The notes under the pieces are model-generated. The model did no database searches, was not told the DNA's origin, and saw only the letters and a list, made by a program, of their open reading frames with translations. Shown one piece after another: positions 19,918 through 27,310 of a stretch of 50,462 nt of DNA. The stretch spans positions 1-50,462 of IMG/VR virus record IMGVR_UViG_3300035670_000309; one strand, written 5' to 3'. Position 1 is the first letter of the stretch. Every line of letters begins with the position of its first letter. The stretch comes from a virus. The position numbers were made by a program, and so were the translations under genes.

Positions 19918-20084
19918 TTTTCGGCTTCCTTTCCACACGAAAGATGGCCGCTCCGCGCTAAGTCTAGGTCTTTTTGGAGAAGGGCGATTTCAATGCGTTT
20001 CTCCGCATCGCTAGATTCAACGCCTGCCCCAATCAAGTATCCGACGATTCCGCCGATAAAAAGAAACACGGCTAAAACCTCCAT
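19914..20084 (-). CDS. 56-residue single-pass membrane protein
   Basis: MEVLAVFLFIGGIVGYLIGA is a membrane helix at the very N-terminus, followed by a soluble helical tail (SDAEKRIEIALLQKDLDLAR). ATGA overlap with the downstream gene and abutment with the upstream stop support translation. An Rz-like or membrane-anchored helix role is possible by shape only. Confidence 0.45.
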   Translation of the reverse strand: MEVLAVFLFIGGIVGYLIGAGVESSDAEKRIEIALLQKDLDLARSGHLSCGKEAEK

Positions 20085-20293
20085 CACTCATCCCCCTCGT
20101 ATCGCAGCCAACGGGCCACCCATCCAGATTTGATGCGCCAGACGGCCCACACATGCTTGAGCCCGCCGACGGTCGTCGTAAAAATTATGCAACCCCGCTG
20201 CCCCATCGCCCGGTCTGGAAATTGTTGCCGCGCGTCCTGAGCCAGCCGCAGCCCGACCAACTCATACGCTTCGGGCGCTTCGATCTTTATCAT
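20084..20293 (-). CDS. Hypothetical early protein
   Basis: A 69-residue protein: MIKIEAPEAYELVGLRLAQD, then GCIIFTTTVGGLKHVWAVWR and SGWVARWLRYEGDE. It appears to be a small beta-rich fold rich in Trp and Arg. It overlaps the upstream gene by 4 bases. Not recognised. Confidence 0.55.
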   Translation of the reverse strand: MIKIEAPEAYELVGLRLAQDARQQFPDRAMGQRGCIIFTTTVGGLKHVWAVWRIKSGWVARWLRYEGDE

Positions 20294-20526
20294 CCCTCAT
20301 CCCCCGGCTTGTCCTGTTTCTTGAGGTCTTTTATCGCAACACACATCCTGTCTTGCAGAGCGTTGCCAAATGCAATCACAGCGTGAGGAAGATTGCATTT
20401 GCTCCCTCTAATCATGGAGACAACAACAGCAGAACGCCCCTCCGCGATCCAGCCACAAAAAGGCTGCACAAAATCTACGGCGCGGTATGCATGGACAGTA
20501 ACGTTGTCTCCGATGCGAATTTTCAT
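20290..20526 (-). CDS. Hypothetical early protein
   Basis: A 78-residue protein: MKIRIGDNVTVHAYRAVDFV, then FCGWIAEGRSAVVVSMIRGS and NALQDRMCVAIKDLKKQDK. Short strands suggest an SH3-like small barrel, but no motif confirms this. It overlaps neighbours on both sides by 4 bases in the coupled operon. Confidence 0.55.
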   Translation of the reverse strand: MKIRIGDNVTVHAYRAVDFVQPFCGWIAEGRSAVVVSMIRGSKCNLPHAVIAFGNALQDRMCVAIKDLKKQDKPGDEG

Positions 20527-20891
20527 TTGTCACCCCTCGCTTCCGTCTTGGCTGGGGCGGCTGCGATAACAGCGGCGGCATACTGCCGCGCCAGCTGCAT
20601 GTCTTCCGCCGTGGGTTCCTGATCTGACAGCAGCCAAAGGCGCGTCAAGGGGCGGGCCATTTCATCGGTGGGGATTACCGGAACGGCCTTCCATGTTCCA
20701 GCCTTTAACGCGGATAGCGTTGCAGTGTGCAGCCCAAGAAAAGAAAGAGCCATAAAGTGCTGTTTCGTGAGATCTACCCAATACTCCCGTTCAGCTGGGC
20801 TAAGACGCATCCACAAACTACAAGCTGCGTCTCCCTCGATAACGGCTCGTAACTGTTGCGCAACGCGCATGATAAAGTCATCAACGGTCAT
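20523..20891 (-). CDS. Paralog of the gene at 28100-28471
   Basis: A 122-residue protein from ATG 20891, after GAGGAGAGC. Its C-terminal half (LSALKAGTWKAVPVIPTDEM, TRLWLLSDQEPTAEDMQLAR, AAAVIAAAPAK) is nearly the same as that of the protein at 28100-28471, while the N-terminal halves differ (this one MTVDDFIMRVAQQLRAVIEG). The shared half is a widespread phage domain of unknown role. The pair points to duplication or domain exchange within the genome. Confidence 0.65.
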   Translation of the reverse strand: MTVDDFIMRVAQQLRAVIEGDAACSLWMRLSPAEREYWVDLTKQHFMALSFLGLHTATLSALKAGTWKAVPVIPTDEMARPLTRLWLLSDQEPTAEDMQLARQYAAAVIAAAPAKTEARGDK

Positions 20892-21048
20892 TTCCGCTCT
20901 CCTCGGATTTAAACATGGCGTCAACGGCAGCTTGAGCGATCTGCTTGGCGGCCTCAACGGTGTCTGAAACTGATAAGCTTGGGTCCGCGCACAGACCCGT
21001 CAATGCCGCCAAAAACGCGCGTTCGTAAAAATCTTTCCTGTTATCCAT
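20881..21048 (-). CDS. 55-residue early protein
   Basis: MDNRKDFYERAFLAALTGL, then VSDTVEAAKQIAQAAVDAM and FKSEESGNDR. The D-F-Y-E-R-A-F-L-A-A-L-T-G-L start is a recurring small phage family of unknown role. It starts inside the end of the upstream gene (8-base overlap) with a GGAG ribosome site identical to that of the gene at 21041-21454. Confidence 0.6.
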   Translation of the reverse strand: MDNRKDFYERAFLAALTGLCADPSLSVSDTVEAAKQIAQAAVDAMFKSEESGNDR

Positions 21049-21454
21049 TCTCGCTCTCCTCGATCATCTGGGTTGATCCATCCTCTAAAACTCGGTGCGT
21101 CCGCCAATCGCAAATCGCAATGTATTCCGTATTTAGATTGGCTTGGTCCGCCCAGCCAACGATTGCCGCCCGTACGGCTCTTTGCAAATCATCTATATTT
21201 TCAACCGTTATGTTTGCCAGCCAGCTTTCCCCGAGTTCTCCTATTTCGGCACTGACTGCGATTTGCATTTTTTCGATTAGGTCGCGGGCGTCAGGGATAA
21301 CGTCTGCGATGGTCTTTCGGACCAGCCGCCCAGTGTCAAATGTGCTGCCCGGGAAAAGTACACACTCCTCTACGGCTACGGCTGCCGCATCTTCGCGGCA
21401 TTCTTCATCCCCGTAAAACACTTCGCCGTCTATTGAATATCCGTACTCATCCAT
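21041..21454 (-). CDS. Hypothetical early protein
   Basis: A 137-residue acidic protein: MDEYGYSIDGEVFYGDEECR, then AVAVEECVLFPGSTFDTGRL, EKMQIAVSAEIGELGESW and a tail ending IEESENG. Not recognised. Its ribosome site (CGAGGAGAGCGAGAATGGAT) is the same as that of the next gene, and because it also codes for the last residues of the gene before, both upstream proteins end in IEESENG. Confidence 0.6.
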   Translation of the reverse strand: MDEYGYSIDGEVFYGDEECREDAAAVAVEECVLFPGSTFDTGRLVRKTIADVIPDARDLIEKMQIAVSAEIGELGESWLANITVENIDDLQRAVRAAIVGWADQANLNTEYIAICDWRTHRVLEDGSTQMIEESENG

Positions 21455-22043
21455 TCTCGCTCTCCTCGATCTGCCCCACGGGGCGGTGTTGTTCGTCTAT
21501 CATGCGGGCGCGGTCTTTCCGGCGTGCTTCTGCCTGCTCTCGCGTCTCGCGTCGCGAACCGGTCCTCGTCGCAACCATCAGGGCGGTTTCGATTTTGGCC
21601 CCATCAAGTGCCCGGCGCTCAAGGTCGCCTGCCACTGTGGCCCGGATCTCGGCGGGCAGCGGCATGCGGTATCCGTTTGACCATCCGGCCACAGTGCGCC
21701 GGATCGCCAACGCCAGAAGGTCGGCTGGCAAGCCGTCTAAACCCTCTCGGTAGGCCTGCGTCATCCATCCCCAGTCCTTGACTTCGATCCGCATGTTTTC
21801 GGAGAGGCGCTTAAGGGTACCAATGGCTACCGCCCACTGTTCCGCCGTTGGCGGCTCCATCAGGCTTTGCAGGGCTTCGCGGCCATCAGTCAGCGTCTGG
21901 CGCGTAATCCCAATCGGCAAAGGGTCCGCTATCATCCACTCGCTTAGGCGCGAGGCCAAGAGCTTCAAGGATTTTGAGGTCGTCGTCATCTGACTTGCGT
22001 TGCTGCTCAGCGCGACGGCGCTCATCGTAGCTTTGGCTGTCAT
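21447..22043 (-). CDS. Probable replication partner (helicase-loader-like)
   Basis: A 198-residue protein from ATG 22043, preceded by CAGGAGAG 9 bases upstream. The first ~30 residues are low-complexity. Then come LKLLASRLSEWMIADP, a helical middle, and WMTQAYREGLDGLPADLLAL followed by WSNGYRMPLPAEIRATVAGD. This W-x-x-G-x-R-x-P-x-P-A-E-I pattern is typical of phage proteins that pair with an O-like initiator, as lambda P does. It overlaps the 3' end of the initiator gene. Helicase loading is inferred from position and pattern. Confidence 0.55.
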   Translation of the reverse strand: MTAKATMSAVALSSNASQMTTTSKSLKLLASRLSEWMIADPLPIGITRQTLTDGREALQSLMEPPTAEQWAVAIGTLKRLSENMRIEVKDWGWMTQAYREGLDGLPADLLALAIRRTVAGWSNGYRMPLPAEIRATVAGDLERRALDGAKIETALMVATRTGSRRETREQAEARRKDRARMIDEQHRPVGQIEESENG

Positions 22044-22917
22044 GGGTTGATCTCTCCTGTTTGGCTGGCTCGTCCTCCCAACCTTTGCCGTTGAGCCACG
22101 TTGCGGGATGGCGAGTGTATTGAGGGTCCTGCCCGGCTCTCTCGCTGGCATAACGCTGGGCGGCGGTCAGGATCGTTTCCGGGGAGGCCAGCTTGATAGC
22201 CTTGGCGTATGCCCTCTCGGCTTGCCCCTTCCCGACCTTCCGGGGGTAGGCCCTCCAGAAGGCTGCAAATCCATCATCCCCCTCTGGGGGACTATAGGGG
22301 GTAACACTATTATTCTTCTTTCCTCTCCTCTCCTCTCCTATAGCGTGACACTGCGTGACATCCGTCACATCTGATTTATCTAGCAAATTCAACTGGTTAT
22401 CTGCGTCCGCGTGACGGTCAATGTGACGACGTGACGTCACGCTTTCGTCACGAGTGACGCATGTGACGTCACATTTCGTCACATCTTCGTCACTCGTCAC
22501 TGATTTTTTTTTGCGTTCACGGAGCGCCCGCATTCTCTCCGCGCCAGTCATTGGACCGGCACTGCTTTCGCGACTGCGCTGGGCTTTTTTTCGATCCGCA
22601 GCCGTTTCGTCCTCGCGTTTCGGCTGGCGTTTTTCCCAAGCAACGATCAAATCCCCATCGCCCGACAGGACTTTACCCCGCATAGCATCCATGATGCGGT
22701 CGACAACGCCACGATCAATGTCAATCGCCTGCGACACGTCATCCGGGTCTATCCCAGAGATAGAGCCTCGTTCGTCAGATTGGCTAGCCTGCTCCAACAG
22801 AAATGCCCAGATCGCAATAACGGCGGTCAGATGGCATCCAGCTTTGCATGCAATTGTTCGGAATTTCGGGTCGGTGGTTGTCCCGTGATACCACCGAAGC
22901 CAATGGTTTACGGCCAT
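21886..22917 (-). CDS. Replication initiator, lambda O-like with DnaT/DnaD-type C-terminus
   Basis: A 343-residue protein. The N-terminal winged-helix-like region (WLRWYHGTTTDPKFRTIACK, VIAIWAFLLEQASQSD) is common in phage initiators. A charged, low-complexity linker (residues about 95-200) follows, and is encoded by the iteron-like DNA. The C-terminal domain has FAAFWRAYPRKVGKGQAERA, then QDPQYTRHPATWLNGKGWED, the signature of O-like replication proteins. It probably binds the origin inside its own gene and recruits host helicase with the next protein. Confidence 0.8.
   Translation of the reverse strand: MAVNHWLRWYHGTTTDPKFRTIACKAGCHLTAVIAIWAFLLEQASQSDERGSISGIDPDDVSQAIDIDRGVVDRIMDAMRGKVLSGDGDLIVAWEKRQPKREDETAADRKKAQRSRESSAGPMTGAERMRALRERKKKSVTSDEDVTKCDVTCVTRDESVTSRRHIDRHADADNQLNLLDKSDVTDVTQCHAIGEERRGKKNNSVTPYSPPEGDDGFAAFWRAYPRKVGKGQAERAYAKAIKLASPETILTAAQRYASERAGQDPQYTRHPATWLNGKGWEDEPAKQERSTHDSQSYDERRRAEQQRKSDDDDLKILEALGLAPKRVDDSGPFADWDYAPDAD
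22345..22500. promoter_or_regulatory. GTGAC/GTCAC cluster, candidate replication origin iterons
   Basis: In 156 bases there are 14 copies of GTGAC or its complement GTCAC, seven in each orientation. Two are perfect palindromes GTGACGTCAC (22431-22440 and 22463-22472). An AT-rich gap and a T-run (22504-22512) flank them. The cluster lies inside the linker of the replication initiator gene, as the lambda origin lies inside gene O. The encoded residues are a low-complexity T/S/D/V linker, so constraint may be on the DNA. Confidence 0.6.
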
Positions 22918-23043
22918 TGTCGGTGCAGTCCTCAGCTATGCAGTCCGGGGAATAGGCGACGGCGTGGGACTGCGGCACGCAAGGCGGCTCATGACTTCCG
23001 CCCTTTTTTCGTCGCCCGCCGATTGTATCACGGCGTCCTGCAG

Positions 23044-23337
23044 TTATCCATGCCGAAAATCCTCCAATGCTGCTACCAATGTCGCGTGGCGAAGGCTGGC
23101 TTCCCCGTATCGAAACAACTCTTTTGTCGCTTTTCCCCCCGCGTCTTGGGCCGCCGACAGGACAATATGCGCACATCGCGCAGCATCTGCGGCTTCTTCG
23201 CAGTCGGCCCGCATCTGGGCCTCAATGGCCCGACGAACGTACTCGGACGGCGTCATGCCCATTGCGTGGGCCGCAGCCTGCCACGCGCTGCGCTGGGCAG
23301 CGGTGGCCCGGGCGGAAATCCTGACGTCCTCAGCCAT
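23044..23337 (-). CDS. Ribbon-helix-helix protein, MobC-like
   Basis: A 97-residue protein from ATG 23337 (better spaced from GGAG than the ATG 6 bases upstream). VRISARATAAQRSAWQAAAH, then GMTPSEYVRRAIEAQMR is a ribbon-helix-helix domain. The remainder is an alanine-rich helix. Such proteins bind DNA as dimers. Next to the initiator it may regulate replication genes. About 125 bases to the initiator start hold no gene. Confidence 0.7.
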   Translation of the reverse strand: MAEDVRISARATAAQRSAWQAAAHAMGMTPSEYVRRAIEAQMRADCEEAADAARCAHIVLSAAQDAGGKATKELFRYGEASLRHATLVAALEDFRHG

Positions 23338-23947
23338 TTTCATTTTCTCCGATTAGCTCCCATAGCCTTGATCGTTGCCATTTTGCTTCATCCATGCTGC
23401 CCTTCTCCCCGCGTGCAGCGCAGGCAAAGTTAGAGGCTTTGCGTGCGTTTTCGGAAAGCTTTGTAATGTTTGCGGCATGGTCTATATGAGCCGCATGAGC
23501 TGCATGAGCTGCATGAGCTGCGGCTGAAGCTGCACAGCGTATTTCTCTTCCCCAATCTGTATAATTGCAGTGCATAAGATGATCACTAGCAGCGGCATGA
23601 GCCGCCTCAGCAGCCTTAAAAGCATTTATTCCAGTCATCGCGGATGAAATGGCAAAACGCGGTCTTTTGTCGTTGCCATGATGTTTTTCCCAGATAAATA
23701 AAACTCTTTTCGCACAATCTGCTGCCCAAACTGAACACAGCTTTCGCCCTGTTTCTCCACAAGACGCCGAGATATCAAAAAGAATTTCATCGTATTCACC
23801 AAGCATTAATATTGTTGACGGCAAAAGTGGGTCGTCGTCAGGCTTAGTTTTACCAAGGTATTCCAGCAAATTTTCCCAATATTTCGGCGTTGACCAGCCT
23901 ATAGACTTGCGATATTTTAGAATGTCGTTCAACGTTGTTATCAGCAT
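23330..23947 (-). CDS. LGKTK-family accessory protein, paralog 1, with AAH repeats
   Basis: A 205-residue protein from ATG 23947: MLITTLNDILKYRKSIGW, then LLEYLGKTKPDDDPLLPST, a central alanine/histidine tract with repeated A-A-H triplets (about residues 150-170) and the end W-Q-R-S-R-L-W-E-L-I-G-E-N-E-N-G. The ends match the paralog at 15835-16341. The AAH tract comes from a 9-bp tandem DNA repeat at about 23484-23520 and may vary in length. The family's function is unknown to me. Confidence 0.65.
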   Translation of the reverse strand: MLITTLNDILKYRKSIGWSTPKYWENLLEYLGKTKPDDDPLLPSTILMLGEYDEILFDISASCGETGRKLCSVWAADCAKRVLFIWEKHHGNDKRPRFAISSAMTGINAFKAAEAAHAAASDHLMHCNYTDWGREIRCAASAAAHAAHAAHAAHIDHAANITKLSENARKASNFACAARGEKGSMDEAKWQRSRLWELIGENENG

Positions 23948-23970
23948 TTTGTCTCTCCTGATTTGCTTCA

Positions 23971-24957
23971 TTACTTTCCTGCCTCGGAGCACAGAAGGCT
24001 CATGGCTGCGATGCTGGCCTCCACATCATACCGGCAATCGTGCGGGCTGCCTTCCGGCTTCCCGGCCCCCATAAAAGACGACAGATAACCATCCACGCTG
24101 TCGGCGGGGTGCCCCGCCATAAACAGTGCCGTGGCGATGTCATGAAGGGGGTAGGGACCATCAAAGTCCCCGATAAGCCCACGCTCGTGCATGGAGCGGA
24201 AGAGACCGCTTTCGACGGGTGAGCCCATGTGCGCCCATGCTGCCCCCTTATTTGCCAGCCACCACGCAGCGAACGCAGTGAGAAGATCCGGAACCTCCTT
24301 GATATCCGCATTGTGCGGGTAACAGTTCGCCTTCACCCACTCGTTTTCCGGCACATACCCGGCCTGCCGCCCCTCAAAGCGGGCAACTTCTGCGCCGTTT
24401 TCAATCCGGACGGCGCAGATCGCCCATGTGGGGCCGTACAACCCATCTGTCTCTGCGTCGAGGTAAACCCCATCCGGGGCTGACGTCTTTGCATCCTCGG
24501 ACTTCCAGCTATTCATCTGGTCAACGAAAACCTGGACAATCTTCTCGCGGTCGTCTTCATAGAGTGTAACGGGAAAGGCCAGCCGCCCCGAGACATCCGG
24601 GTGTGTTATTGTGGTGAGGGACCACTCTTCCCGTTTGTGGTCTGGGTTTAGTCGGACCCCCGACTTGGTCGCTGCGGTAAATTTTGGCGTCTTCACAGCC
24701 GCGAACATGGTTTCAAAGCCGCCAAAGCTTGCGATCTCTCCGGCTGCCACCCGCCCGAGAACGTCCCCGGACGACGTTGTAAGAATCAACGGACCGAACC
24801 GGTCAGGTTCGGTGACGATCAGCCGACCGCCAAAAAATTCCTTCCTCAAGAGAGGGCGGATCATGGCCGCTTCCATCTCTAATTTGGCCTTATCCCACGC
24901 GCTCAGTTCGCGCGGCGGTTCCGGGCGAGAAAAAATCTTGCGGATTGCGCTGAACAT
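23971..24957 (-). CDS. DEDD-family 3'-5' exonuclease
   Basis: A 328-residue protein. The C-terminal half is a DnaQ-like exonuclease: the first acids in GVYLDAETDGLYGPTWAICA, the second block in AAWAHMGSPVESGLFRSM, and the H-D...D block in SPHDCRYDVEASIAAMS. This is the DEDDh arrangement. The N-terminal 160 residues form an extra domain (LSAWDKAKLEMEAAMIRPLL) of unknown type. It lies beside SSB and upstream of the replication genes, and may act in recombination or in degrading host DNA. Confidence 0.75.
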   Translation of the reverse strand: MFSAIRKIFSRPEPPRELSAWDKAKLEMEAAMIRPLLRKEFFGGRLIVTEPDRFGPLILTTSSGDVLGRVAAGEIASFGGFETMFAAVKTPKFTAATKSGVRLNPDHKREEWSLTTITHPDVSGRLAFPVTLYEDDREKIVQVFVDQMNSWKSEDAKTSAPDGVYLDAETDGLYGPTWAICAVRIENGAEVARFEGRQAGYVPENEWVKANCYPHNADIKEVPDLLTAFAAWWLANKGAAWAHMGSPVESGLFRSMHERGLIGDFDGPYPLHDIATALFMAGHPADSVDGYLSSFMGAGKPEGSPHDCRYDVEASIAAMSLLCSEAGK

Positions 24958-24986
24958 TTGTCATCTCCTTGGCTTGATTGCCGCAC

Positions 24987-25012
24987 TTGGTATACCGGTG
25001 ATGGTATACCAA
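24987..25012. promoter_or_regulatory. 10-bp inverted repeat, candidate operator
   Basis: TTGGTATACC and GGTATACCAA form perfect arms around a 6-base spacer, 30 bases upstream of the exonuclease gene. On the minus strand TTGACT lies at 25028-25023. TATACC follows at a 14-base spacing, so any promoter here overlaps the dyad. It sits just after the SSB terminator, so a separate regulated promoter for the replication half of the operon is likely. Confidence 0.5.
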
Positions 25013-25048
25013 CGGGCCGGGCAGTCAACAGATTTTTGAAAAAATCAC

Positions 25049-25076
25049 AAAAAAAGACCCCGCCTTTCGACGGGGC
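25049..25076 (-). terminator. Intrinsic terminator after ssb
   Basis: On the minus strand CCCCG and CGGGG enclose TCGAAAGG and are followed by TCTTTTTTT. It lies 20 bases beyond the ssb stop codon. It ends the first part of the leftward early transcript, from 29361 to 25095, unless antiterminated. Confidence 0.8.
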
Positions 25077-25094
25077 AGAAGTTGAGAGTTGCTA

Positions 25095-25574
25095 TCAAAA
25101 AGGAATTTCGTCATCAAGATCGGTCGGCGGAGCATCCCACCCCGACCCGGCACCACCACCGCTTCCGCCTCCAAAGCCGCCGCCTCCGGACCGGCCACCG
25201 CCCTGTTGCTGCCCGCCGTCGGATCGCCCGTCCAGAAGTACCAACGTCCCGTTAAACGCCTGCAACACGACCTCAGTAGAGTACTTTTCAGCCCCGTTTT
25301 GATCGGTCCACTTTCGGGTCTGAAGCTGCCCCTCAATGTAGACCTTCGAGCCCTTCCGCAGATAGCGTTCCGCCACTCCGGCCAGCCCGTCGTTAAAGAT
25401 AACTACGCGGTGCCACTCTGTGCGCTCCTTTTTCTCGCCGGTCTGTTTATCCTTCCAGCTTTCGGAGGTCGCCACCGACAGATTGACAATCTTGCCCCCA
25501 TTTTGGGTGGTGCGGACCTCCGGGTCTTTACCCACGTTGCCGACGAGGATCACTTTGTTAACGCTGCCTGCCAT
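25095..25574 (-). CDS. ssb: Single-stranded DNA-binding protein
   Basis: A 159-residue protein with a complete OB fold: [40 protein letters not shown] and [18 protein letters not shown] Gln/Gly-rich flexible linker and the acidic tip DLDDEIPF follow, which in bacterial SSB recruits partner proteins. Length is close to bacterial SSB. It overlaps the upstream stop as TAATG and ends at a terminator. It serves replication and RecT recombination. Confidence 0.97.
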   Translation of the reverse strand: MAGSVNKVILVGNVGKDPEVRTTQNGGKIVNLSVATSESWKDKQTGEKKERTEWHRVVIFNDGLAGVAERYLRKGSKVYIEGQLQTRKWTDQNGAEKYSTEVVLQAFNGTLVLLDGRSDGGQQQGGGRSGGGGFGGGSGGGAGSGWDAPPTDLDDEIPF

Positions 25575-25834
25575 TATTCGTCACCTTCAACAACTCGGAA
25601 AGTCATCGCCTCTAGATTGGCAATCTGTTTTCTGAGGCTAGCGATACGCTTGTCTCTGGCGGCTTTGGCAGCGGAAACGGCGGCCTCTGGCGTTTCATAC
25701 GCGTCTTTTCCAAGCGTCATAAAGCCCCATCCGTTAATCATGAAGTATTTGTCGTCATTATTGGTTTTATCCACATTTGCGACCGCAATTTTTCCATTGC
25801 TGCCAAGTGAGTATTTCGTCACATAAACCTTCAT
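25574..25834 (-). CDS. Hypothetical early protein
   Basis: An 86-residue protein: [20 protein letters not shown], then [20 protein letters not shown], followed by a coiled helix [20 protein letters not shown]. The K-V-Y-V-T-K-Y start and a conserved Tyr/aromatic middle are seen in other small phage proteins of unknown role. It is translationally coupled to ssb. Confidence 0.6.
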   Translation of the reverse strand: MKVYVTKYSLGSNGKIAVANVDKTNNDDKYFMINGWGFMTLGKDAYETPEAAVSAAKAARDKRIASLRKQIANLEAMTFRVVEGDE

Positions 25835-25845
25835 GATATGGCTCC

Positions 25846-26229
25846 TTACAGTGCTGCGGCGCGTTGTGCGCCTTTGATGGATCTGATTGGCCCGATGGGT
25901 GGATATTTGCGCCCTTTCTTGACGATCTCGCGATCTAAGAGGGCGGCGGGAATGTCCTCAAAGTAGATCCCCGGCGGCCAGCGGTCTTTAACCGTCACCG
26001 GCTCAATCGGGTGCGCGTCAAGATCTCTTGGTTTTTTTGCGGAATCGTATGTTGTCTTGTAAATGCGCCGATATCGTGCTGATGCGACATTTTGGCTTAC
26101 CCCCAATGCCTCTGCGGCCTCTCGGACATATAGCCCTTTTTCAGCAGCCTCTTTTAGCCAAGCGTCTGCCTCGGGGGTCCAATGCCATCCCCGTGTTTGT
26201 GGGCACTTTTTGAGCTTTTCGACCATCAT
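25846..26229 (-). CDS. HTH protein, GcrA/homeodomain-like
   Basis: A 127-residue protein: HWTPEADAWLKEAAEKGLYV, then REAAEALGVSQNVASARYRR is a three-helix HTH of the kind used by GcrA-like and SANT-like small DNA-binding proteins. The C-terminal half (WPPGIYFEDIPAALLDREIV) is unassigned. Start 26229 or 26226 (ATGATG). It overlaps the VRR-NUC gene by 4 bases. Probably a regulator; target unknown. Confidence 0.65.
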   Translation of the reverse strand: MMVEKLKKCPQTRGWHWTPEADAWLKEAAEKGLYVREAAEALGVSQNVASARYRRIYKTTYDSAKKPRDLDAHPIEPVTVKDRWPPGIYFEDIPAALLDREIVKKGRKYPPIGPIRSIKGAQRAAAL

Positions 26230-26624
26230 ACTCTCCCATCTAGTTTGACACTGAGGGGCAGGCCCCAGCCGGTCAGGATCGTTTGCACATCATCAACGGA
26301 TCGGGCCAGCGCCCAGAGCGCACCTGACGCTTGGGCATCATCGCGAAACGTTCCTTGCTCCGTCGAGAGCCGACCGGGCCGGGTTTTACGACCGTCGATT
26401 GCCCGTCCCCCTTTAGCTTTCAGTTCAATAAATGCGGCCCTCCCGTCCGGCAGTATGAAGGCCAGATCCGGCACACCGGCCCGTGCCCCCATTCGCTTGA
26501 GCTTGGCGGCCTCACGTTTATTTCTGCTCCCCCCGTTTGGCGTGTGCCACCAGACGATGCTTTCCGGCAATCCAAATCGCAGCAGCGTGGCCACCGCGAT
26601 TTGGAGCGCGTCTTCCTCGGTCAT
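26226..26624 (-). CDS. VRR-NUC domain nuclease
   Basis: A 132-residue protein with the virus-type replication-repair nuclease signature: HTPNGGSRNKREAAKLKRMG, then GVPDLAFILPDGRAAFIELK and K at AFIELKAKGG. The G-x-P-D...E-x-K core is the PD-(D/E)XK active site. TEEDALQIAVATLLR at the N-terminus is typical. Such enzymes cut branched or replication-related DNA structures. Complete in length and active-site residues. Confidence 0.88.
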   Translation of the reverse strand: MTEEDALQIAVATLLRFGLPESIVWWHTPNGGSRNKREAAKLKRMGARAGVPDLAFILPDGRAAFIELKAKGGRAIDGRKTRPGRLSTEQGTFRDDAQASGALWALARSVDDVQTILTGWGLPLSVKLDGRV

Positions 26625-27310
26625 GGCTTATCCACCATCTGATCAATGTTGCAGTGATGCGCGGAAAACGTGGTCGCTACCACCCACGGGTTAGCGTCCC
26701 ATGAGCCGGGTCCGTAGCAGGCATCCCAGAGGTTCGCAAAGCTGGCGATGTGGAGGTATTCGGACGTATTATTGGGGACCCCAAGCGGCGACGGCCCCTC
26801 CGCAATCGCATCCTCCGGGCTGATGTCCTGCAAGCGCTGCACGCGCACATCAGTGACGATCAGGGTGAGGCGGCTGGCCCACCGGGGCATATGGATAGAG
26901 GGACGCCAACGGTCTCCATCAACCTCGACCCCCTCAAAATCGAGCCCCGACATAAGGCGGATATTATCTTTAAACTCCGCGATGCTATCGAGTCCGTCAG
27001 CGCGATAGCCCGCCTTGCCATCTGATACCTCGGAAAACGCGCCTCCGTTACAATAGACGACAAAATTGATAGTTTGATACAGCGCCCATGTCTCGCGCAC
27101 CCACAGCCGGTCACCGATGGCGTGAGGGACGCGGAGCCGCTCCAATTCATTTCCCCACTCGTCGCCGGTGAACATCCCGGCGGCGTCCCGGCAAATGGTT
27201 GAAAACGGCACGGTCGGCGGCATTTTCAGCGGGCGGCGCGTCTGGGTTTTACGCCCTTCAAGGATGGCGCGGACCATCGGGCCTGAAAAAAGGATCGGGC
27301 GGTCAGTCAT
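26621..27310 (-). CDS. ASCH/PUA-like phage protein
   Basis: A 229-residue protein with the pattern ILFSGPMVRAILEGRKTQTR, IGDRLWVRETWALYQT, then PSIHMPRWASRLTLIVTDVR, LQDISPEDAIAEG and a C-terminal LWDACYGPGSWDANPWVVAT. This is a widely distributed phage family of the ASCH/PUA-like type, with RNA or nucleotide binding suspected. No exact function is established. Overlaps both neighbours by 4 bases. Confidence 0.75.
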   Translation of the reverse strand: MTDRPILFSGPMVRAILEGRKTQTRRPLKMPPTVPFSTICRDAAGMFTGDEWGNELERLRVPHAIGDRLWVRETWALYQTINFVVYCNGGAFSEVSDGKAGYRADGLDSIAEFKDNIRLMSGLDFEGVEVDGDRWRPSIHMPRWASRLTLIVTDVRVQRLQDISPEDAIAEGPSPLGVPNNTSEYLHIASFANLWDACYGPGSWDANPWVVATTFSAHHCNIDQMVDKP

